64,000 bases of DNA from NCBI RefSeq assembly GCF_017873435.1, contig NZ_JAGGKG010000015.1, positions 1-64,000 of the forward strand, read 5' to 3'. Origin of the DNA: Paenibacillus turicensis (GTDB taxonomy: Bacteria > Bacillota > Bacilli > Paenibacillales > Paenibacillaceae). The translations under genes and the position numbers were made by a program. Positions 1 through 9,763 of the stretch are shown one piece after another (the first letter of the stretch is position 1; each line of letters starts with the position of its first letter). The notes under the pieces were generated by a model, which worked only from the letters and a program-made list of their open reading frames with translations, was not told the DNA's origin and ran no database searches.

Positions 1-170
1 CAATAAAGTTATTGAAAAGAGCGATAAGCTCATTTTGAATCTGACGAGATTAATTCGTTGAAATTAATCTACTTATTTTTGAATTCCACTTTCGTGAAAT
101 TCACTCACTCGTTGTTTAGTTTTCAAAGATCAAAGTACTCTTTTTTTCATCGGCGCATATCTCAGCGGCG
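1..170 (-). promoter_or_regulatory. Leader of a 16S rRNA operon (gene lies left of the window)
   Basis: Read on the minus strand this stretch ends in AAAATGAGCTTATCGCTC followed by CTTTATTG, which in Bacillales comes just before the 16S rRNA 5' end (GAGAGTTTGATC), so the rRNA gene should start immediately beyond base 1. A boxA-like antitermination sequence TGATCTTTGAAAACTA lies at 117-132. Small hairpins are visible at 19-31, 48-69 (GATTAATT/AATTAATC) and 81-102 (GAATT..AATTC), as expected for leader RNA involved in 16S processing. The call rests on remembered rRNA leader sequence; the rRNA itself is not visible. Confidence 0.8.
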
Positions 171-178
171 ACTCTTAT

Positions 179-208
179 AATATACCATGTTCATCTCTTT
201 TAAGTCAA
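179..208 (-). promoter_or_regulatory. Proximal rRNA promoter (P2-like)
   Basis: On the minus strand a -35 box TTGACT (203-208) and -10 box TATATT (179-184) are separated by 18 bp. The next bases are GC-rich, unlike the AT-rich DNA upstream, as in stringently controlled rRNA promoters. It points toward the 16S gene outside the window. Confidence 0.75.
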
Positions 209-275
209 GAACTTTTTTTAATTTTATTTTTTTCGTTTGAAATTAAAACTTAGCTTTTTAAAAGGGACGAGTTAT

Positions 276-305
276 AATTTATCACGTTTAACTAAGATCA
301 GTCAA
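276..305 (-). promoter_or_regulatory. Distal rRNA promoter (P1-like)
   Basis: A second minus-strand promoter has -35 TTGACT (300-305) and -10 TAAATT (276-281) with an 18-bp spacer. It stands 97 bp upstream of the proximal promoter. Tandem promoters are the usual arrangement for rRNA operons in Bacillus relatives. The upstream sequence is very AT-rich and could act as an UP element. Confidence 0.7.
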
Positions 306-374
306 GCATTTTTATAATTATTTTAGAAATTAACTAAATTTATTATGACTGCCCTCACGCAGCACCTTACCAAA

Positions 375-1259
375 TTATTTAACCTTAAATTTCATTATAT
401 ACTCTGAGGTAACAAAACCTTTTGAATTTACAGGTTCTTGAACTATAATGCATCGCTGAATTAATAAATTGATTAACACTGGAAGATCTTCTTTTATATA
501 TTGAAGTTCTTCTAAATCCGTTAATTGCTCCATTGTCCAGCCAGCTCTTTTTTGACTTAGAACCTTTAATAATGGTCGACTACATTCTGTCATTTTTGAG
601 GTTACTGAAAACTCAATCGCTAGTAAAGCCAACTGTATCCGTTGTTCTAGCGTTTCGGTGCTATAAAGAAGCTCCTCAAACAATTTACTCGCTGTTGAAT
701 TCATACCACTTAGTTGATCCCATACATGTACACTTGGTAGTTCCCCACTCATCTCAATTAGCTCAATTGCTGCAAAATGCTTTAACGCATGAATCAAATT
801 GTAATAAGTGTCCATTAATACTTGGTGTTCTTCCCCTAACTTCGCTTGTACATAAAAATGAGCTAGTCTTGAAAACTCTTTAAGCTTCCGACTATCCTGC
901 CATTCTTCCTCTAGGGTTGCCACCTGTGTATAAAAAGATGATAACTCACCTTCAATATCCCAAATAATTTCGCCCTTTAAAAAATAGTACATTAGCTCTT
1001 GCTGTTGCCCAGTAATAATCCAGTGCTTAATTTGGGTAAGTGTAACATATAAAATTTGATATTGTGTACTGTGATTATAATAATGTTCCACCGACACCCT
1101 TTCCTCGAATGGTGCACGACTTACAACAATAACAAGCAACTGCCCATCTTGTAGTAAAGGACTATGTTTGAATCTTTCTTGAGGGCGATACGCGATGGCA
1201 CCAATCACTTGACTATCCGCTTCGTCTTCACGGACAAAAGAAAAAAATGCTGGCTCCAC
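375..1259 (-). CDS. ygxA: Nucleotidyltransferase-like protein, YgxA family
   Basis: A 294-residue soluble protein with no signal peptide or membrane segment. I recognise it as YgxA-like: the N-terminal third resembles a nucleotidyltransferase-fold domain and the rest is helical. Its enzymatic role is not established for the family. Context supports the call: in B. subtilis ygxA sits between perR and an rRNA operon, and here perR lies 2.1 kb upstream with an rRNA leader directly downstream. It starts with GTG at 1257-1259, preceded by GGAAGGTG at good spacing. A possible promoter (TTGGAC, 17 bp, TTTAAT) lies upstream. No terminator is obvious before the rRNA promoters. Confidence 0.7.
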   Translation of the reverse strand: MEPAFFSFVREDEADSQVIGAIAYRPQERFKHSPLLQDGQLLVIVVSRAPFEERVSVEHYYNHSTQYQILYVTLTQIKHWIITGQQQELMYYFLKGEIIWDIEGELSSFYTQVATLEEEWQDSRKLKEFSRLAHFYVQAKLGEEHQVLMDTYYNLIHALKHFAAIELIEMSGELPSVHVWDQLSGMNSTASKLFEELLYSTETLEQRIQLALLAIEFSVTSKMTECSRPLLKVLSQKRAGWTMEQLTDLEELQYIKEDLPVLINLLIQRCIIVQEPVNSKGFVTSEYIMKFKVK

Positions 1260-1394
1260 AATACACCTTCCTCTTTATGACATAAATTAAAAATTATCGA
1301 AATACAGTGTCCAATGCAGTATAGTATAGTTCTACGTAGTGGCTAACTTTCCTTCTCTCTTTTAACAAAAAATAAATTTAGAGAAAACATAAAA

Positions 1395-1446
1395 AACTTC
1401 ATTCCAAAGAGGGAAGTCTTTTATCCCTCAATAGTGAAATGAAGTT
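1395..1446 (-). terminator. Rho-independent terminator after the GH18 gene
   Basis: Inverted repeat AACTTCATT/AATGAAGTT with an inner GAGGGA..TCCCTC stem, followed on the minus strand by a T-run. It lies just past the stop of the GH18 gene at 1471. Confidence 0.75.
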
Positions 1447-1470
1447 ATCTTAGTTAATTTGTTTATTAAA

Positions 1471-3189
1471 TTATTCAGATATTGTTTTAAGCACTTCCCA
1501 AGCCTCGCTGGACCCAAAACTGCGTGTCCATGTTGCTACGCCAGCTAAATTCAATGATTTAATTAGCTTTACCCGAGCCTCAAGTGACTTTTTATCCTCT
1601 AACCAAATCTTTTTCGTAGCTCCATCTTCTTGGTATTCTACATAATTTTGTCCTACATCTTCTAAAAATTTTGGCTTAAGCTTATTTGTTTTTACAATTT
1701 CTTGCGCTTTGCTCATTCCAATCGCTTTGGAGCTTACTTTCGTTTCTCCCTCTTTTTGTGTCTCTGTCCATACTCTAGTATAGAGCGGAACACCCATAAT
1801 TAATTTATCAGCTGGAATTTCATCCTCTTTTATAATTTTATTAATTGCAGCTTCTGTCCAAGGCAATGAAGCAACAGAGCCCGCTTTCGGACTTGCAGCC
1901 CAGTGCTCATCATAAGCCATCACAATCACATAATCTACAACTTTACTTAGCTCACGTCGATCTAAAAATGCTGACCACATTTCACTATTAGACTTAGGGG
2001 TAACATCGATACTAACGACTAAGCCTTGCTCCTGCGCTAAAGGCCACAGTTCTCTCATAAATTGATTAAGATTTTCTTTATCTTTGGTGTGTACATTTTC
2101 ATAATCGATATTAATCCCATCAAGGTCATATAACTTAGCATAATGTAGCATTTGCAAAATTGTAGTAATACGCTTGTCGAATGTACTTAACGCCTCCGTA
2201 GTCAAATCGGGATCAAAACTATTATTAAATAACCCCCACACTTGCATATTTCGACCATGCGCCCATGTCACGTAATTACGGTCTGCTTTACTTTTTACGT
2301 TTCCATCGCCGTCTACTAAAGAAAACCACGTTGGACTAACGACATTAACGCCAGGTAATGCTCCAATAGAAGATGTTTTAGGTGGTGCTTGGTAAACAGC
2401 CTCCCAGGTTAAATTCACTTTTCGGGATTTCCACTTTTCCTTTCCAGCAGATAGCTGTTGCTCTGGAACAGGGATCGTATTTTCATCACCAAGGCTGATT
2501 TTATTGCTCTTTACATAACCTGCATACCCGTTATCTAGCTGAACATACACCCACACTGCACCATTTTCTAATACACGAAGCTGAGTTCCTGAAGGAATAT
2601 CATACAAAATAGGTTCATGAATGCTAGCCCCTTTACGCATTGGAACCGTGTCTTTCCCATCACCCTCAATTTTCCCGGTTTGAAGCACTTCACCAGGCTG
2701 ATACAACAATACAGCACCTGAAGCATCCTGCTTAATTTCAGTTCCATACAGTTCTGTAATCAAATCTGCGGGCAAATAGACTATATCCTTAACCACTTCA
2801 GGTGCAAAGCGAAGCTGCATCGGTTTATTATTTACTGTAGCTAACTTGTCCTCTGGTTTAAGCAACACGAGCTTACGTTGCGTTGTTATTATAACTGAGC
2901 CACTTTTTTGCTCATATTTAATATTGTTATCTATAGCTTCTTGTAGAACAGGTAGTGGTAACTTTAAGTTATCCTTCTCCCCAATTGCAGTACCTTTCAT
3001 TAATTCATCTTGAACAAAAATAGGTTTATCATATTTACCTTTCCAATCTGGATCTATATGCCTCCAATTGGGTACGTATTGTGTAAAAGCCCAATATGCG
3101 CCTGCGCAAAGAATAAGAAGCAATACAAACCTTTTAAACTTTCCACCTTTTTTTCTGCCTATATTAGTGTTACTACGTCTAGTTTTCAA
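1471..3189 (-). CDS. GH18 family glycoside hydrolase with stalk and SH3 domains
   Basis: Probably hydrolyses N-acetylglucosamine-containing glycans at the cell surface, possibly peptidoglycan, as in YaaH/YdhD/SleL-type spore hydrolases; the substrate is inferred. In order it shows a basic N-terminus, one membrane anchor (about residues 20-37), a copper-amine-oxidase-N-like stalk domain (about 60-160), a bacterial SH3 segment (about 170-230) and a GH18 barrel (about 260-570). The barrel carries DGINIDYE near residue 356-363, with the catalytic Glu and preceding Asp of the DxxDxDxE motif. I chose TTG at 3187-3189 because GGAGG stands 6-8 bases before it; an upstream in-frame TTG at 3219 has no ribosome binding site. 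It sits between perR and ygxA and has terminators on both sides, so it is probably monocistronic. Confidence 0.85.
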   Translation of the reverse strand: MKTRRSNTNIGRKKGGKFKRFVLLLILCAGAYWAFTQYVPNWRHIDPDWKGKYDKPIFVQDELMKGTAIGEKDNLKLPLPVLQEAIDNNIKYEQKSGSVIITTQRKLVLLKPEDKLATVNNKPMQLRFAPEVVKDIVYLPADLITELYGTEIKQDASGAVLLYQPGEVLQTGKIEGDGKDTVPMRKGASIHEPILYDIPSGTQLRVLENGAVWVYVQLDNGYAGYVKSNKISLGDENTIPVPEQQLSAGKEKWKSRKVNLTWEAVYQAPPKTSSIGALPGVNVVSPTWFSLVDGDGNVKSKADRNYVTWAHGRNMQVWGLFNNSFDPDLTTEALSTFDKRITTILQMLHYAKLYDLDGINIDYENVHTKDKENLNQFMRELWPLAQEQGLVVSIDVTPKSNSEMWSAFLDRRELSKVVDYVIVMAYDEHWAASPKAGSVASLPWTEAAINKIIKEDEIPADKLIMGVPLYTRVWTETQKEGETKVSSKAIGMSKAQEIVKTNKLKPKFLEDVGQNYVEYQEDGATKKIWLEDKKSLEARVKLIKSLNLAGVATWTRSFGSSEAWEVLKTISE

Positions 3190-3278
3190 TCTACTACCTC
3201 CAACATATAAATCTATCAATTTTATTCAAGCCTAGTAAACTCAACAATTGCAAGATTCAAATTAAAAACGACTATTCA

Positions 3279-3320
3279 AAAATAACGTGAAGAATCCTAC
3301 AGGAATCCTCACGTTATTTT
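3279..3320. terminator. Bidirectional hairpin terminator downstream of perR
   Basis: A 12-bp perfect stem AAAATAACGTGA/TCACGTTATTTT with an 18-base loop. The ends are T-rich on both strands. It lies between the perR stop (3402) and the GH18 start, so it mainly terminates perR. Confidence 0.8.
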
Positions 3321-3401
3321 AATTATCAATACGAAATAGTTGATATAAAAGTTTCATCAATACATTTGGTAAGTAAAGGGCATTCTCAGTTTGAGCGTAG
3401 T

Positions 3402-3839
3402 TTACTCTACATTGCTTTCAGTGCATTCCGCACAAACACCATGTAATTCTAAACGATGTCCATGTACAGTAAAACCAGTTGCTTCAGCAGCCTTCTTCTC
3501 TACCTCTTCAAGTGAAGGGTAATGGAAATCTTTAATTTTACCGCATTTTTCACAAACAATATGATAATGGTTGCTAACATCAGCATCAAATCGACTAGAG
3601 TTATCTCCATATGTCAATTCGCGTACCAACCCAGCCTCAATAAACATTTTTAAATTGTTATAGACAGTCGCAACACTCATATTCGGAAATCTTGGTTCTA
3701 GGGAACGATAAATTTCGTCCGCAGTAGGATGCCCCATAGATTCCAGCAAATAGCACAAAATAGCATGGCGTTGTGGCGTAATACGCACACCGTTATTTTT
3801 CAGTTGTTCCAGTGCATGTTGTACTCGCGTACTCATCAT
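3402..3839 (-). CDS. perR: Peroxide-responsive Fur-family repressor PerR
   Basis: Metal-dependent repressor that senses hydrogen peroxide through iron-catalysed histidine oxidation. Taking ATG at 3837-3839 gives 145 residues, the B. subtilis PerR length, and every regulatory-metal ligand falls at the B. subtilis position: His37, Asp85, His91, His93 and Asp104. The structural zinc site is present as CEKC (Cys96, Cys99) and CAEC near the C-terminus. The winged-helix signature [17 protein letters not shown] is intact. A GTG two codons upstream is possible, but the GGCGGTG Shine-Dalgarno overlaps it. A 17-bp palindrome directly upstream suggests autoregulation. PerR regulons commonly include pfeT-type exporters; a PfeT-like gene lies at 41.2-43.1 kb. 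Confidence 0.93.
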   Translation of the reverse strand: MMSTRVQHALEQLKNNGVRITPQRHAILCYLLESMGHPTADEIYRSLEPRFPNMSVATVYNNLKMFIEAGLVRELTYGDNSSRFDADVSNHYHIVCEKCGKIKDFHYPSLEEVEKKAAEATGFTVHGHRLELHGVCAECTESNVE

Positions 3840-3855
3840 GTCCACCGCCTTTTTT

Positions 3856-3883
3856 AGTTTAACTGTTAAACTATTTAGTTTAA
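3856..3883 (-). promoter_or_regulatory. Candidate Per box upstream of perR
   Basis: AGTTTAAC-A-GTTAAACT (3856-3872 by span) is a perfect 8-1-8 inverted repeat, and another AGTTTAA half-site follows at about 3877-3883. The geometry (7-1-7 core, AT-rich) matches the Per box form TTATAATnATTATAA although the bases differ. Its place directly ahead of perR fits autorepression; this is inference. Confidence 0.5.
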
Positions 3884-3928
3884 TTGTACGGTTACGACAT
3901 TTCCTTTGTCAATGTGAGCATGAGACTC

Positions 3929-5695
3929 TCAATTTTTGTTCACATATACATCGCTGTTTCCTTCTATTTTAAGACTGTATTCCCCATCACCACTTGTACC
4001 TTTAAGCACCTTGTTTTCAATCGCAAAAGGTAAATCGGAGATAATATTTCCATAACTGCTTGAAGCCTCTAGTGTGTAGCTTCCTTGCTCAGGAATACGC
4101 AAATGAAGCTCCCCAACCGCACTATATACGTTCCAGTCCCCGCCTATTTCCTTCGTAGAAAGGGTAAGCGAACCATTTAGGGATTCTGCATGCAGCTTAT
4201 TAAGTGCACCATCTAAAGTGATATTCCCATTACGTGTAGTGACATCCACGTCACCTTCAGCCCCAACTAAGGAGATATTACCTACAAAAGTTGACAAAGC
4301 TGCATTCCCAGAAATTCTACTTCCTTTCATGCTCCCACCTTGAGTATCTACTTTAACATCTCCAAAAATACGATAAAGCTCTACCGTTCCATTTAATGTC
4401 TTCGCAGTGACATTTCCAATAACGTCCCACAATTTTAGGTTCCCATTCCCTGTTTGTAGCTTTACTTCTTTTAGCGCTTGCGTTCCGGTTAAAGCAATCG
4501 CCCCATTAGATGTACTGATGTCTAGATCTAGGAATTTATTTTCAGGAACAATAATACTGATATTCACTTTTGGGTGCCGTCTTCCCGATTCCCCGTAAGT
4601 CTGATCTTTAACGACTAAACGCAAAGATGTACCTTCTGTTATATCTAGCTTAGTAGCTTCAGCGATACCTTTTGCTTTTTCAGCATCTATTCCATCGACC
4701 CAAACCGTCGCTTTTACTATGACACCTTCAATTTGGGCTTTTTTAACTTCAATATTCCCATTTATCGCATCTACAATAATTTTATCTGTGTCTAGATCAA
4801 CGGGAATGGTGGTAGCCTCTAGATCATACTTAAATCCTTCTTCATTACTGTATTCTGTTGCTGCAGCTGCTAGATCTAAGCTGACTCGATTCCAAAGGTG
4901 CATGTAATGATCCTGCTGTGTAACAACAAACACAGACGCAGCGGTAACAAGCGCCAAAACGAGCCCTTTTATATCTACACGAATTTTGCGTTTTCCTTTT
5001 TGTTTAACCTTTCGATTCCATATCGTGACGATAATATGCTCTATACCCAAGCTAGCTATAATCACTGGCCACCATGTGAGCATCAGCAGCATGCTATCGT
5101 ATGTCGTTAAGCTCTCAATAATTAATAAGATACCTACAGCCAAAAATAATAATGCAGCAGTAAGACGTCCTGTACGTAAAAATTTACGCGTAACTTCTGT
5201 AAAAATGAGCAACAACGCAACAAGGATCAGTACAATTGCAACGGTCATCCCGCCTTGATTTGTAATATAAGTTTGTAACCAATACGGCTTTTCGCGAAAG
5301 ACAAACACAATTACCCCGCCCAAAACAAGCATAAATCCTGCTGTCATTGCTTTGCGAAGGCTATTTCCAAACAGTACTCTACCTGCTCTGGATGTGTAGG
5401 TACGCTGCTGCCCGATCGAGCTATTAATAAGGTCTGTGGATTGCATCACATCGTACAAGCTATAAAAATAAGCTATAGGTACAACTAATCCTAACAGTAT
5501 TAATAGGGGTACATTAATGCCAACCCGAATCGATGAGAAGTAAATTAAAGCCGATATATCTAAAATAAGAAAATAAATAATGGCGGCGCCTCTCAAAAAC
5601 ATACGTAAATACATATGACCCAAACCAGGGAAAAGAGCAGATAATAGGCAAGCAATAAGCTTACGCTTGCGCCTACGTGGTTGATAGCCTGACAT
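3929..5695 (-). CDS. Membrane protein with C-terminal DUF4097 beta-repeat domain
   Basis: About 588 residues. The N-terminal half has a basic cytoplasmic start and roughly six or seven hydrophobic helices up to about residue 265. The C-terminal half consists of short beta repeats of the type NGNIxLxG, TxNGxVELxxxxGDVxVxT and GNxxLxTxxGNISLxG, typical of DUF4097 (putative adhesin-like beta-helix) proteins related to LiaG-type envelope-stress proteins. It probably presents a beta-solenoid outside the membrane; its function is unknown. I prefer the second ATG (5693-5695), six bases after a GGGGGG/GAGG tract, over the ATG at 5701. It ends 90 bp before perR on the same strand, so it is perR's downstream neighbour and may share its transcript. 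Confidence 0.7.
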   Translation of the reverse strand: MSGYQPRRRKRKLIACLLSALFPGLGHMYLRMFLRGAAIIYFLILDISALIYFSSIRVGINVPLLILLGLVVPIAYFYSLYDVMQSTDLINSSIGQQRTYTSRAGRVLFGNSLRKAMTAGFMLVLGGVIVFVFREKPYWLQTYITNQGGMTVAIVLILVALLLIFTEVTRKFLRTGRLTAALLFLAVGILLIIESLTTYDSMLLMLTWWPVIIASLGIEHIIVTIWNRKVKQKGKRKIRVDIKGLVLALVTAASVFVVTQQDHYMHLWNRVSLDLAAAATEYSNEEGFKYDLEATTIPVDLDTDKIIVDAINGNIEVKKAQIEGVIVKATVWVDGIDAEKAKGIAEATKLDITEGTSLRLVVKDQTYGESGRRHPKVNISIIVPENKFLDLDISTSNGAIALTGTQALKEVKLQTGNGNLKLWDVIGNVTAKTLNGTVELYRIFGDVKVDTQGGSMKGSRISGNAALSTFVGNISLVGAEGDVDVTTRNGNITLDGALNKLHAESLNGSLTLSTKEIGGDWNVYSAVGELHLRIPEQGSYTLEASSSYGNIISDLPFAIENKVLKGTSGDGEYSLKIEGNSDVYVNKN

Positions 5696-5770
5696 CCTCA
5701 TCCCCCCATTTAATATTTATTATCATAACTCAACTCATTATGTGTTGTAACCTGTAATGTATAGACAGCA

Positions 5771-5797
5771 AACCCAGTACCTAAAAGGGACTGGGTT
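5771..5797. terminator. Weak hairpin after the GNAT gene
   Basis: AACCCAGT/ACTGGGTT forms an 8-bp stem about 40 bp past the GNAT stop codon. The T-run is poor on both strands, so termination is likely but inefficient. Confidence 0.45.
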
Positions 5798-5837
5798 ATA
5801 TATCATGGCTAGTTAAGATTAGCTGTCTAGTATTGAT

Positions 5838-6308
5838 TTAGATTCTTTCTAATAGGTAACGGATCAACCGAACACCAGACTCCACCACATACGATTCTCG
5901 TTGCTCAAATCCAAAGGACTGATATAACGAAATTGCAGGTATATTTTGTGCGCCTGCTATCACTTCGATATCCAGATCAGGATAAGCATTAACAATATAT
6001 TGAACTAACGAGCGCCCGATGCCTTGACGCAAATAGTCGTTATGCACCATAAGGCGATTAATTTTAATCGTACGAGGTGGCTGATTTTCCCTATGATCAG
6101 AAACGGCAATTGCCCCTCTTAGCTCTTCTTGATCATCCATCCACCCATAGTAGCTTTGCGTGCTGTTTCGAATTGAATCAAAGGTATCCGCCAGCGGAGG
6201 ATACTCCTGTAACCCAAGTGCAATCGCCTCTAGACGGTATGCGATATGCTGCAGATGCCACAATTGCTCTACGACATCAGCATTTTGTAACGATAACGGA
6301 ACAATCAT
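5838..6308 (-). CDS. GNAT family N-acetyltransferase
   Basis: A 156-residue protein, the usual size for a single GNAT domain. The acetyl-CoA-binding motif A is visible as LMVHNDYLRQGIGRSLVQY (Q/RxxGxG/A) at about residues 86-104, followed by the beta-bulge region and the motif B helix AISLYQSFGFE. It should transfer an acetyl group from acetyl-CoA to an amine; the acceptor cannot be read from sequence. The start codon lies only 2 bp after the gatB stop, so it is almost certainly the fourth cistron of the gatCAB operon, perhaps read by translational coupling. Confidence 0.85.
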   Translation of the reverse strand: MIVPLSLQNADVVEQLWHLQHIAYRLEAIALGLQEYPPLADTFDSIRNSTQSYYGWMDDQEELRGAIAVSDHRENQPPRTIKINRLMVHNDYLRQGIGRSLVQYIVNAYPDLDIEVIAGAQNIPAISLYQSFGFEQRESYVVESGVRLIRYLLERI

Positions 6309-6310
6309 AT

Positions 6311-7750
6311 TTAGCTCTTTAATGCTTCAACTAGTAACTTATTAGCAAGTCCAGGATTTGCTTTGCCTTTACTCCGTTTCATGACTTGTCCAACTAGGAA
6401 GCCAATCGCTTTTTCTTTCCCTGCTTTATAGTCCTCTACCGAAGCTGGATTATCTGCAATAACCTCATTCACGATTGCCAAAATTGCACCTTCATCACTA
6501 ATCTGCACAAGACCTTGCTCTTCAACAACTTGAGCAGGTAATTTCCCACTTGTTAGCATTTCTTTAAATACAGTTTTAGCAATTTTCGAGCTAATTGTGC
6601 CCTTTTCAATTAAGCCAATCATTTCACCTAAGCCTTGACCTGTCAGCTTCACTTCTGTTAATTGCTGCCCAGTACTATTAAGGTGACCTAATAAATCGCC
6701 CATAATCCAGTTAGCCACGGATTTAGCATCTTGGGTGTATTTTAAGCTATCTTCAAATAAATCAGCAATTTCCTTTGACGAGGTAATAACGGAGGCGTCA
6801 TAGCTAGGTAATCCAAACTCCTCCGTATAACGTGCCTTACGCGCATCTGGTAGCTCTGGAATCGAAGCACGAATACGATCCTTCCAAGCCTGGTCAATGT
6901 GTAAGGTTACTAGATCTGGATCTGGGAAGTAACGATAATCGTGTGCTTCTTCTTTCCCACGCATAGAAAATGTTTTACCTTGAGCTTCATCCCATCTACG
7001 TGTTTCTTGTACTACTTGCCCACCCTCGTCTAAAATTTCAGCTTGACGATATTGTTCATATTCTAATCCACGTAATACACCGCGGAAGGAGTTCATATTT
7101 TTAAGCTCAGCACGAATTCCGAATTCCTTTTGCCCAGCAGGACGTAAACTAATGTTAGCATCACAACGCATGGAGCCTTCTTCCATTTTCACATCAGATA
7201 CATCACAATATTGCATAATTGCCCGCATTTTTTCTAAATAAGCTTTTGCTTCTTCTGGTGAAGAAATTTCTGGCTCGGATACAATTTCGATAAGTGGCGT
7301 ACCTACGCGATTGAAGTCTACAAGAGAAGCAAACCCACCATCAATATGAGTTAACTTACCTGCATCCTCTTCTAAGTGTAGACGAGTAATTCCGATACGT
7401 TTTGTTTTGCCATCTACCTCGATATCTATATATCCGTTTAAACCAATCGGTTGGTCAAATTGAGAAATCTGATACGCCTTTGGTGAATCAGGGTAAAAAT
7501 AGTTTTTTCGATCAAATTTACTCACGTCACCAATTTCACAGTTCAAAGCCATTGCCGCTTTCATGGCATAATCTACCGCTTGCTTATTTAGCACTGGCAA
7601 CACGCCTGGGTGTCCTAAACATACTGGACAGGTATGACTATTAGGTGGAGCGCCAAACTCAGTAGAGCAGCCGCAAAAAATCTTTGTATTTGTATGCAGC
7701 TCCACATGCACTTCCAAGCCGATTACTGTTTCATATTTGGATGTTGACAT
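6311..7750 (-). CDS. gatB: Asp-tRNA(Asn)/Glu-tRNA(Gln) amidotransferase subunit B
   Basis: Subunit of GatCAB, which converts Glu-tRNA(Gln) (and Asp-tRNA(Asn)) to the cognate amide-charged tRNA. The 479 residues match the family length. The N-terminal kinase/cradle domain starts with [13 protein letters not shown] and contains the CGCSTEF..CPVCLG cysteine cluster and the [16 protein letters not shown] motif. The C-terminal helical and YqeY-like tRNA-binding domain ends with [17 protein letters not shown]. It follows gatA after 41 bp and is third in the operon gatC-gatA-gatB. Confidence 0.97.
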   Translation of the reverse strand: MSTSKYETVIGLEVHVELHTNTKIFCGCSTEFGAPPNSHTCPVCLGHPGVLPVLNKQAVDYAMKAAMALNCEIGDVSKFDRKNYFYPDSPKAYQISQFDQPIGLNGYIDIEVDGKTKRIGITRLHLEEDAGKLTHIDGGFASLVDFNRVGTPLIEIVSEPEISSPEEAKAYLEKMRAIMQYCDVSDVKMEEGSMRCDANISLRPAGQKEFGIRAELKNMNSFRGVLRGLEYEQYRQAEILDEGGQVVQETRRWDEAQGKTFSMRGKEEAHDYRYFPDPDLVTLHIDQAWKDRIRASIPELPDARKARYTEEFGLPSYDASVITSSKEIADLFEDSLKYTQDAKSVANWIMGDLLGHLNSTGQQLTEVKLTGQGLGEMIGLIEKGTISSKIAKTVFKEMLTSGKLPAQVVEEQGLVQISDEGAILAIVNEVIADNPASVEDYKAGKEKAIGFLVGQVMKRSKGKANPGLANKLLVEALKS

Positions 7751-7791
7751 AGTGTTCCTCCTGCTTTCCTTAATAAATCCCTACTTTAATT

Positions 7792-9246
7792 TTAAAGTGA
7801 TGGACGATGCTTATGATGGTCGGTATGCACTTCAAAAGCATGTGCAACTTTGAGTACAGTACTTTCATCAAATGATTTACCAATAATTTGCAAGCCAATC
7901 GGTAAGCCTTCTGCCAACCCACAAGGAATGCTAAGTGCAGGTACACCTGCCAAACTGACTGGAATCGTTAAAATATCATTTAAATACATCGTTAATGGAT
8001 CATCCACCTGTGAGCCAAGTGCAAAAGCTGTCGTAGGTGCTGTAGGTCCAATAATGACATCATATTTCTCAAATGTCTGATCGAAATCACGTTTAATCAA
8101 GGTACGAACCTTTTGTGCCTTTAAATAATACGCATCATAATAACCTGAGCTTAACGCATATGTGCCTAACATTATACGGCGTTTCACTTCAGGTCCAAAA
8201 CCTTTACTACGGGAATCATGATACAAATCAAGCAAGCTACCATTGTTATCCACACGCACGCCATAACGTACACCATCAAAACGGGATAGGTTAGAGGAAG
8301 CTTCAGAGGAAGCAAGCAAATAATACGCCGCAACCGCATATTCGGTATGTGGTAAGGAAACCTCTTCCCATACAGCACCTAAACCTTCGAGTACAGACAA
8401 CGCATCAAGCACCGCTTGCTTCACTGTAGGATCTACGCCATCAAGGTATTCCTTAGGCACAGCAATTTTGAGGCCTTTAATATCGCCAGTCAATGCACTT
8501 CTATAATCAGGAATGTCAACCTTAGCTGAAGTTGAATCCTTTTCATCATAACCTGCAATCGCTTGAAGCACATAAGCTGCGTCTTCTACATTTCTTGTGA
8601 TTGGTCCGATCTGATCTAGAGAGGAAGCAAAAGCAACCAAGCCATAACGAGATACAAGCCCATAAGTAGGCTTAAGCCCCACTACACCACAATAAGAAGC
8701 AGGTTGACGTATCGATCCACCTGTATCGGAGCCTAAAGTAAAATAAGCTTCGCCCGCAGCAACTGCGGCTGCTGAACCACCACTTGAACCCCCAGGCACT
8801 CGAGTCAAATCCCAAGGATTACGTACAGGATGGAAGCTTGAGTTTTCATTAGAGCCCCCCATAGCGAACTCGTCCATATTTAACTTACCTAAAGTTACAG
8901 TGTCAGCCTGCTTCAATTTAGAAACGACCGTTGCATCGTAGATTGGATCATAATTGGACAAAAATTGACTCGCACATGTTGTACGCAAGCCCTCCGTTAC
9001 CATGTTATCCTTAATACCTACAGGCAAGCCAAATAACAAGCCTTGGTCCGCACCAGAAGCAAGCTTTGCATCTAGTTTAGCAGCCTGAGCTTTTGCTCCC
9101 TCTTCATTTAGGGTGAGGTAAGCCCCCACACGATCATCATACTTAGCAATCGCCCCAAAATAATGCTCCATCAGTTCAGTTACAGATAACTGCTTGCTTT
9201 TAAACTGATTATGTAAGTCCTGTAATGATAGTTCTGACAAGGTCAC
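7792..9246 (-). CDS. gatA: Asp-tRNA(Asn)/Glu-tRNA(Gln) amidotransferase subunit A (glutaminase)
   Basis: Amidase-signature enzyme that hydrolyses glutamine and feeds ammonia to GatB. The Ser-cisSer-Lys triad is intact: Lys in PVGIKDN near residue 79, Ser in [14 protein letters not shown] near 153, and Ser in [12 protein letters not shown] near 177. Its 484 residues agree with B. subtilis GatA. It starts with GTG (or a TTG two codons on) after GGGAGGG. It sits 31 bp after gatC. Confidence 0.97.
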   Translation of the reverse strand: MTLSELSLQDLHNQFKSKQLSVTELMEHYFGAIAKYDDRVGAYLTLNEEGAKAQAAKLDAKLASGADQGLLFGLPVGIKDNMVTEGLRTTCASQFLSNYDPIYDATVVSKLKQADTVTLGKLNMDEFAMGGSNENSSFHPVRNPWDLTRVPGGSSGGSAAAVAAGEAYFTLGSDTGGSIRQPASYCGVVGLKPTYGLVSRYGLVAFASSLDQIGPITRNVEDAAYVLQAIAGYDEKDSTSAKVDIPDYRSALTGDIKGLKIAVPKEYLDGVDPTVKQAVLDALSVLEGLGAVWEEVSLPHTEYAVAAYYLLASSEASSNLSRFDGVRYGVRVDNNGSLLDLYHDSRSKGFGPEVKRRIMLGTYALSSGYYDAYYLKAQKVRTLIKRDFDQTFEKYDVIIGPTAPTTAFALGSQVDDPLTMYLNDILTIPVSLAGVPALSIPCGLAEGLPIGLQIIGKSFDESTVLKVAHAFEVHTDHHKHRPSL

Positions 9247-9277
9247 ACAGATGCCCTCCCTTTTTTAATTGTTATTA

Positions 9278-9565
9278 CTATTCAAGTACTGCTGGCACTT
9301 TAAATTGTCCGTCTTCTTCCTCAGGTGCATTACGGAATACTTTTTCTTGAGGTAAGCTTTCCTTCACAACATCCTCACGCATCACGTTAGATAGGTGCAA
9401 TACATGCGTTGTTGGTTCTACATCGTCCGTATTTAGCTCATTTAATTTATCCGCATATTGCAAAATCGCATTAAGTTGTCCCGTAAAAGTCTCACGCTCT
9501 TCCTCACTTAAATTTAGCCGTGCAAGCTTAGCTACATACTCGACATCTTTGACTTGGATACTCAT
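9278..9565 (-). CDS. gatC: Asp-tRNA(Asn)/Glu-tRNA(Gln) amidotransferase subunit C
   Basis: The small 95-residue subunit that wraps around and stabilises GatA with GatB. It shows the family start VKDVEYVAKLARLNLSEEE and the extended C-terminal arm ending with FKVPAVLE. It is the first gene of the operon; the promoter should lie in 9566-9680. Confidence 0.95.
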   Translation of the reverse strand: MSIQVKDVEYVAKLARLNLSEEERETFTGQLNAILQYADKLNELNTDDVEPTTHVLHLSNVMREDVVKESLPQEKVFRNAPEEEDGQFKVPAVLE

Positions 9566-9683
9566 CTTCGTTTTCCTCCTTGCTCCATCTGTTTTCTCAC
9601 CTTTAATTACCGTTCATTCTAACATGAATTTGTCCGAAGTAAAAATGGGTTTATGTTTTTTAATACTGCCTTATATTTCAAAA

Positions 9684-9723
9684 AACGGCTGAATTATCCC
9701 TCACTTGGGATAACACAACCGTT
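9684..9723 (-). terminator. Terminator after the 127-residue hypothetical gene
   Basis: AACGG/CCGTT outer stem with an inner GTTATCCC/GGGATAAT stem, followed on the minus strand by TTTTTTG. It separates the upstream small gene from gatC. Confidence 0.75.
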
Positions 9724-9763
9724 AAGGTAAGCACCACTTTTATATCTTACTTACGCAGAGGGC

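Noticed and set aside
533-883. Long plus-strand frame inside ygxA
   Set aside because: Antisense shadow of the ygxA coding frame, without a ribosome binding site or recognisable protein.
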